64,000 nucleotides of DNA from Stratiolaelaps scimitus (Eukaryota; Arthropoda; Arachnida; Mesostigmata; Laelapidae): NCBI GenBank assembly GCA_019614645.1, contig JABWDB010000007.1:10615501-10679500 (forward strand). The letters are read 5' to 3'. Position 1 is the first letter of the stretch. Every line of letters begins with the position of its first letter. The translations under genes were made by a program, and so were the position numbers. Positions 57,877 through 64,000 of the stretch are shown here, piece after piece. The notes beneath the pieces are model-generated. The model saw only the letters and a program-made list of their open reading frames with translations, did no database searches and was not told the origin of the DNA.

Positions 57877-58955
57877 TCAACGATAACCAGCGACAATCTC
57901 ATTCAAGACTTCATCAGATATGACCTATCAAAAAGTGATTGCGTAATTTAGTGCCGCTTGACTAGGTTAGGTTAGATTATGCAAAATTCAAAGATCATAG
58001 GCTTGAGGCGTTGCCGCCTTCTCTTACGGCAATCAATCGAACCGATCGTGAAACAAGTCGAGAACTCGGCGCGTCACTGCATTCGTCACCCTTCGCTGAC
58101 TTCGCGATTTAGGCAGGTAGTCTTACTTCGTCAGGTGATTGCAACGTCAGGAGATTTCTGCAACACACTAATTGGTGACATATCGACAGCCAACAGCATG
58201 CTGTCCACCACTACGATGCGTGCAGCCCGTTATGAGTGCCATTGTTTTCCCACTGTGTGCGCGGCGTCACTTCGGAGTCGTCCAATGTAATGTTTCAGAA
58301 GTCTGTTCAGTGACTGTATCTTTGACGAACGAGCGTTTGGCTCTGAAACGGCAACGCGTTACTTTAGGTGCCAATAGGCGCATACGGCCCAACATCTACG
58401 CGCTTGGTCGCTATCAGAATGCTGCCGTAATGTAATATCGTTAACAAACTCGAACAATTTGGGTACGCCGTTATGTGCAGCATCGTAAGACTGAGCGAAT
58501 CAAGCCAAGCAGATCTATTTGATCGTCGCTGATTGGGCACCGCATCTATTATATAATACATAGCTTTATTGACCATACCACTGGAAAGGCATTTGCAGGT
58601 TCTAGCCAATTAAACCTACTGTACACACGTCGGCTTCGTTCGCTTATTATAAGCGATTTCTCTTGCGCGTTGTACTCGACAAAAAGGTTCTGTTGGTAAT
58701 GTCCTAGATTTACGAAAACAGGCCTTCAACGGGGCCGCATTCATTGAAATGAACTGACAGTCCACCAGGGATACTTTAGCAATCTTATATGATACGCATG
58801 TAACGCACAGAATGCAACCACACGGCAACTAAATCTAATTGTAATAATGATAACAGAACAATATCTATCTATTAAATTGTATCCTCATCATCCAGCGTTT
58901 CAAGAATTTGTCGGCTCAAATTACTGCGTGTCCTGGGATAAGACAATGACAGACT

Positions 58956-58990
58956 AGAATTAAGTGAGAACGCCGTTCTCACTTAATTCT
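58956..58990. repeat. 16-bp perfect inverted repeat with 3-nt loop
   Basis: AGAATTAAGTGAGAAC (58956-58971) is the exact reverse complement of GTTCTCACTTAATTCT (58975-58990), separated by GCC. It is the tightest long hairpin in the window and has non-repetitive arms. Confidence 0.93.
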
Positions 58991-60344
58991 TCTGCCTTTT
59001 CGCCGCGGACAGATAATGAACACGGTAACACATCGTGTGGTACATTGCAATTAGTGAGTTCTGTCCGGGTGAAAAGCATATCATAAAAGTACCATACAGG
59101 TAGCATATAAGCATATGAGAACAAACCCATCAAAATAACAGTGACAATTCACGAAGCGAGAGACGACCGCGTCGGGCATCCTGATGGGTGGACATCCTTC
59201 CGAAGTCGGCAACGCCCTTAATGAACTCACCGAGTTATAAGTTGTTAAGCTGCTCCTAACTGCTAATCGACATAATGACCAATCGTGGGCGGCAGATTCG
59301 ATATGCATAGTCGAGGAGGCATCTCAAACTAAAAGAGGTATCTCTTTGTTATACGTATCTGCAGCAGATCGGCACATCAACACTTCAGTTTAATTCAAGC
59401 ACACCTTTATTCAGCCAAAGGGTTGCTTCAACAGAATATGACAGATTATTACATTATTGTCCATATTATGTACTCACAATTCTAGGCTGCTGCATCTGTG
59501 TTGTCTTACGGCTTAGTAAAAGTCTAGATAACCACATAATGATTTGTGTAACAGTTTGATATGATAACCACCACGACACCGTTCGACGCTATCGGTCGAA
59601 TGTTGAAATATTTCTGAGATATCTCTGTCTTAGAAATTCGACCTTTGGGAATTGTAACCTAGCTTTTATAGAGGTTTATGTAGATATTAGGCATTCTCAC
59701 AATAATATAGCCAAAGAATACGTTGCAAACATATGTTGTAGTTGTAGTATTGTACAAACAGATGTAGTCATGTTGCAGACTGGATTAATTGCACGATATG
59801 TTCCGGGGACACGGGATTCTGACCACTAAGATGGAGTCACTAAGATGGGAGTGGGTTCGCTGTTTAGAGAAAAAAATTGTACGACTACCGAGACGGAGCT
59901 CCGCACACCTTGGAACAGATACAAGGTGAGTCGTTTTCCGACAATCACTTTAAAACCGCATGTATTGCATTCTGTAGTTTCTGCCGTTCGTCCTCGGTGG
60001 GAGCTGTACAATGTATAAAGTTCAGTACTCTGTCAGGGTACAACTCACAAAGGCTGTACAACTTAATGCCATCGTCATGTAATTTGTGCCTTATAGAAAT
60101 TGGGATAACGTCGTTTATGTCTCAAATGTACATTCATACAAAACAGGACAGCTGCCTCGTAGAACACCAGTGGGGAACTCGCCATATCAATTCAAATTAC
60201 CGTTAGGTGAATTTCTAAGCGCTTGAGTCTCATTCAAAACATTTCCTACCACCGTTGAGAAAACACAACGTTCATGGGTTTACTTTGATGGACGCGCTGT
60301 TTGTGGCCAATTTTCATAGAATACGATACAAAGTTTGCTTTCTT

Positions 60345-60395
60345 AACGGAACTGCAGTTACTTTTTTACAACGCTTAAGTTCTCCTAAAATATAA
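60345..60395 (-). repeat. Fragment related to the 3' part of the second SINE
   Basis: GGAACTGCA, then GCTTAAGTTCTC after a short A/T insertion, matches 35089-35112. The tRNA-like part is absent, so this is a truncated or diverged copy. Confidence 0.45.
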
Positions 60396-61112
60396 CAGTA
60401 ATAAATGAGTGTCACAATGTACAAGATATTTTACACCAACATTAAATATCATCTGTCGTTTACAAAATCATTCACATTGTACGACCATAGTTAGGAAAAC
60501 CAGATCTTGTTGTTAAATAATCGTCTATTTCAAGCAAAGTGTTATTTACTTCGTTTGAAATACACACAATCCAAGAATTAACAGCAATTCAGTGTCTCCT
60601 ACTAATGAGTCGAACAGTCAAACAACAGCAGCATCGGAGGTTAGTGTATCCTGGCCCTCTTTAGCCTCTCCCGCCTGGTCCCCTTCCAATAGCAAATATA
60701 TCTTAACACACTATTACTGCTGCTACGACGTATAGTAACGTATTTGTGCGTATTCTCACATTCTAGTTAATACGCGCGTATCTTTTCGGTACTAATTCGC
60801 TTTTTCTATTGACAACACAACCGCTCTCTCTATGTCTCTCTCTAGGTCTCCTAGTCATCATGGACACAAATCGATAGTCGGCTACTAGAATGCTCTCATG
60901 GATTGCTATCAGGATCAGTTACAGTTGCGAAACACAGTTGGCGTCCATTCGTCGGTTAGTGCCTGCTATGTCGATGATCGCAACGACCAAGATCAGCTCG
61001 ATTGGCCGCTCACCTCGACGCGCGGCTGGGCTTGGTCAGTTTCCTTCGCTTCGTGGTCATCTTCTGCGTCTGAGCGTTCTTTGTTGCCGTTGCCGTTGTT
61101 GTTGTCAGTGCC

Positions 61113-61130
61113 TGTGTGTGTGTGTGTGTG
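61113..61130 (+). repeat. (GT)n microsatellite
   Basis: Nine GT units flanked by CCT and CATGTG. Confidence 0.9.
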
Positions 61131-61383
61131 CATGTGATTTTGGCACTTTGGCGCGCCAGCACTGCGTTTGCGGCGGTGGCCCCGCAACCGCTCGAACGTC
61201 GCCGCTGAGGCCTCGTCGGGCGCCCATCTAATCCAGGTGACAATGCTCCTCTTTGCTGCTATTCGCTGTTCGTTCTTCTTCGCGCGCTTCTCCGTGCGTC
61301 GCCGTTAGCGTCACACGTCCAAGCGCGTCTGACCGTCCATCAGTTCATCGGTCCCACTGCTCTAACCGTCTAACCATCTAACC

Positions 61384-61405
61384 TGGTCCAGCTAAAGCTG
61401 GACCA
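61384..61405. repeat. 10-bp inverted repeat
   Basis: TGGTCCAGCT (61384-61393) and AGCTGGACCA (61396-61405), two bases apart. Confidence 0.85.
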
Positions 61406-61764
61406 TCATCAGTAGGCAGCTTGTTCTGTTGTTCCTACCGGCTGTATTCCTCGTTCGCGCGCGCAGGCCTTGAGGGAGGGGACGCACCCTTACCTGCTCT
61501 GATCTTCGATTGTCGAGGAATATTCGGCAACTTCTTCGTGTTCTTCTTCCTCTTCGGCGTTGTCTTCGTTCGCGTCCTCGTTGCCGAGGCCTTTGAAGGC
61601 CTTCGACGAACGAACGAGCAGTCTTCTTACTTCGGCGCCATGAAATCTTCGCTACCTCGCCGACGTGGTCTTCGTCGTCATCGACGAGACATGGAGGGGC
61701 CGCCTCGCACCCAACCGGCTGCTACCGCTGCCGCCGTCACCAGCACCACCGCGATTGCCGATAC

Positions 61765-61842
61765 GAGCAGCAGCAGCAGCAGCAACAACAGAGGAACGGC
61801 AATAACAACAACAACAACAATATCAGCAACAACAGCAACAAC
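61765..61842 (+). repeat. CAG/CAA (opa-like) trinucleotide tract
   Basis: CAG units pass into CAA/ACA units. Frames through it read poly-Ser/Thr on the plus strand and poly-Leu/Val on the minus strand. Confidence 0.9.
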
Positions 61843-61959
61843 CGAAGATGCAGCCGGCCATCCATCCGCCTGAGATCTGACGTATCTGAAGTCACCCGCA
61901 GAAGCGAAGTACACCCATCACCTCTTGCGGTATTGTTGCCGCTCCCAACGCACGGGCAC

Positions 61960-61988
61960 CACCGCCGGCGCCGCCACCGCCGCCGCCA
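61960..61988 (+). repeat. (GCC)n trinucleotide repeat
   Basis: GCC and GGC triplets in a CpG-rich context. Confidence 0.85.
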
Positions 61989-63483
61989 TGAATACAACCA
62001 TAATGTAGAAGGCTGCTCGAAGATATACCGAAGCTGTCAGCGGCCCCCACGGCCCGCTATTGTGTATGCCTTGGCAGTGTGCGCTGTAGCGTCATAATGG
62101 CCGTTGTTGACAATTCGACTGGCCATTTCGGTTCACCCTCGGCAACGATCTACTCGATGGGAGCGGCAGATAGGAGACAAACGCTGCTCAGGTGGAGTGG
62201 TCGAGCGTCTATTTCCTAGTTCCTCTTGCTTCCGATGAATGAGGAAAAATCCCTGTCACTTTCACCTAACTGAGGACACAGGATGGCTCATACGTTCCAT
62301 TTTGAGGATGTCTGACTTATTATCTTATTTCGAAAATTTTAATATTTTTTGGAATAATATTGGTCGCCTTCTGAACGCCGCCTCCCGTGCGTGGGCGCAT
62401 GAAAGCGAGCAAACTGAATTATCTACAAATATTTGATACAAGTGATAAATCAAGGAAGCCAGATATGTATAGCACGGTCGATTCTGAGACCAAGCGTATC
62501 GCGTGCGAATCGTTCAACTTTGCTCTCGTTCAATAACGTCATAATTTGGTCATCCAAATGTGGCGAGAGAGGTGTATTGTTGTCATTTAATTAGGCGGCA
62601 TTGAATAGTTTTCTGGCAGGCTCGACATAATGAGACACGTTTTATTCTATTTTTGCGAGAGCCAAGCACGAGACATATGTTTGTGCTTGACTCTGTAACA
62701 TACATTACATAGGCAAGCTTACTTCGACAACAGGTTGGACACACACATTAACTCGCATTTTAATGTGCGTTTATTATGGGCTACCCACAGTGGGTGAATG
62801 TTATCCTGTTTTGTTTTTCGGATACATCGACTCAATCCATTTGACAAATGATGACAATGATGTGACAGTGGATGTATTGGATGACTCCGATGACTAACCA
62901 TAAACCTAGCTTTAGAGATTTATTTGAGACGAGGCCCGATAACTGGCAACAGCTACGACCCGAACCGAACTGAGGTCGATTGAAGCCTCATGGGAGGATT
63001 CAGCCAGCTGACCATTCAGACCGCGCGACTCCTCGGGTCCCCTTCTCCTTGGCGCGACCATCGCCCAAAGAGGGGAGGGTAGACCCGCTCTGAACCGATC
63101 GGATCCAAACAGTGCAGCTGTTCCGTAGCAGATACATTGACTAGCTCTCGCGACGAGGTATCCTATCGGTGCTCGCGTGGATAGCTGATCTAAGCAGCTT
63201 TTCGTCGCTTTTCGCTGAGCTAACACTGTACAATAGAGCACAAAGTTATGTGGATAGAGAAGTTGTGATGCCGCTAGCAGGGTCGTGTCGCGATCATAAC
63301 CGGCTGACTCGTTGTCATTTGTAGTCTGTCCTCAATATTCAGTGTGGTTCGATCGTGTTTGCCGGAAGTGTCCTCCGGAGATGCTCTGGTAGAACAGCAA
63401 TTCGTGCTGCTAGCGAGTTCACTCTCTCCTCTGCCGGATACAGTACCAAGTACACTGTGCACCCGTTGGATAGACGAAGGACT

Positions 63484-63523
63484 GATAGAGAGAGAGAGAG
63501 AAAGAGAGAGATACAGAGAGAAG
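63484..63523 (+). repeat. (GA)n microsatellite in the presumed 5' UTR of the second Toll gene
   Basis: GA units with AAA and TAC interruptions, ending about 120 bp before the receptor's start codon. GA tracts near arthropod start sites can bind GAGA-type factors; that role is inferred only. Confidence 0.75.
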
Positions 63524-63645
63524 ATAGAACAGAATGACAGAAAATGTAGTGTACAGTGTATGAGGGCACCTCCGTGCGACACGACTCAGGGTCGTCAATG
63601 GATGGTGAATGGGACGAGTGTGCACTATTGTGGACCTAGAGAGGG

Positions 63646-64000
63646 ATGGATACGACAAGGACTATTATCGCTCCAGCCATCCAGTGCATTGTGCTCGTGC
63701 TATGCTGCATGGAACAGCCATGGGGTTCGAATGCGCGGTTCGTCCGTCCAGAGGATTGCACATGGGAACCGATGCCCGAGTCGGCTCGAGTTTCGATGAC
63801 GTGCGGAATTCACGTGTTCGAAGGTGGTGCTAATCCCACCAATTTTTCACTGATAATGCCCGGTCATACCGAGCAGTTGGCTATCCACTGTACAGGTGAT
63901 CAACGAACGTCCCATCGGAGTCAAATGGCGAATAGCTCGTTCCATCACCTGCATGGCCTACGATCTCTTTCGATCGAACGGTGTCCATTCAGCCGTTTAC
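63646..64000 (+). CDS. Second Toll-like receptor, N-terminus only (runs off the window)
   Basis: The ATG at 63646 is the first after an in-frame TAG (63637-63639), and the frame stays open for all 118 codons to the window edge. A signal peptide is clear: a short polar start, the hydrophobic IQCIVLVLCC, and likely cleavage near residue 30. It is followed by RPEDCTWEP, a second Cys (TCGIHVF), NPTNFSLI, LAIHCTGD and the first leucine-rich segment, SSFHHLHGLRSLSIERCPFS. The order D-C-x-W, T-C, N-F-S, L-x-I-x-C, S-F-x-x-L-x-x-L-x-x-L-S-I-E-x-C is the canonical opening of Toll-6/Toll-7/Tollo receptors. Their ectodomains bind neurotrophin-like ligands or partner Tolls at the cell surface. Strand and class match the receptor at 27100-30645. 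The remaining repeats, membrane helix and TIR domain must lie beyond the edge. Confidence 0.88.
   Translation, partial: MDTTRTIIAPAIQCIVLVLCCMEQPWGSNARFVRPEDCTWEPMPESARVSMTCGIHVFEGGANPTNFSLIMPGHTEQLAIHCTGDQRTSHRSQMANSSFHHLHGLRSLSIERCPFSRL

Larger units (their letters stand above)
56168..58955. other. Region without recognised genes
   Basis: TA tracts at 56901-56942 and 57171-57191 and a GA tract at 57841-57876. A short AGGTTAGGTTAG (two TTAGG-like units) lies near 57964. Confidence 0.4.
58991..63645. other. Upstream region of the second Toll gene
   Basis: No recognised coding gene. A fragment resembling the 3' part of the SINE at 35057-35203 lies at about 60345-60395. From 60.9 kb the sequence becomes GC-rich with CAG/CAA, CCG, GT and GA repeats, typical of regulatory and 5' untranslated sequence of arthropod developmental genes. 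It may include the promoter and 5' UTR of the receptor starting at 63646. Confidence 0.45.

Noticed and set aside
57960..57975. Interstitial telomere repeat (TTAGG)
   Set aside because: Only two units here and two near 9910; too short to be telomeric.
61421..61873. 150-residue ORF with Ser/Thr-rich tail
   Set aside because: It opens at a non-ATG codon, and the C-terminal half is the CAG/CAA repeat. It could be 5' UTR of the Toll gene; no family resemblance.

Overview
The window is eukaryotic nuclear DNA. Genes are sparse and either split by GT-AG introns or single-exon. They lie in long non-coding stretches full of TA, GA and trinucleotide microsatellites, and the mobile DNA is of animal type (mariner, tRNA-derived SINEs, a poly(A)-tailed retrocopy). 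The receptor genes are of the arthropod long-Toll (Toll-6/Toll-7/Tollo) class, so the source is almost certainly an arthropod. A chelicerate such as a parasitiform mite would fit, but the sequence alone does not prove that.

Layout. 1-1.1 kb: a short, internally deleted mariner element with both terminal inverted repeats and a TA duplication. 1.16-4.7 kb (+): the last three recognisable exons of a major-facilitator transporter of the MFSD4/NaGLT1 (sodium-dependent glucose transporter 1) type; its 5' end was not found. 4.9-13 kb: mostly repeats (tRNA-derived SINE, two related fragments, a broken mariner, several perfect inverted repeats) and one small unassigned ORF. 13.4-14.5 kb (+): an intact single-exon gene for a 340-residue Pro/Gln-rich protein. 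15-16.2 kb: coding-like but disrupted sequence on both strands. 16-27 kb: non-coding, with one textbook retrocopy and one small membrane-protein-like ORF. 27.1-30.6 kb (+): a complete intronless long Toll-like receptor (1181 aa) with a divergent TIR domain. 34.3-34.7 kb (-): a second small Pro/Gln-rich ORF. 34.8-63.6 kb: no recognisable gene; microsatellites and opa-like trinucleotide tracts are concentrated at 46-47, 51-53, 55.6-56.2 and 61-62 kb. 63.6 kb to the end (+): the N-terminus of a second Toll-like receptor, cut off by the window edge.

The two Toll genes share strand and receptor class and are about 33 kb apart, so they may belong to a receptor cluster. The second has a canonical long-Toll N-terminus. 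The first keeps ectodomain, membrane anchor and TIR fold but has lost hallmark residues in TIR boxes 2 and 3, which suggests a paralog with altered signalling. The transporter and the two Pro/Gln-rich proteins show no obvious functional link to the receptors.
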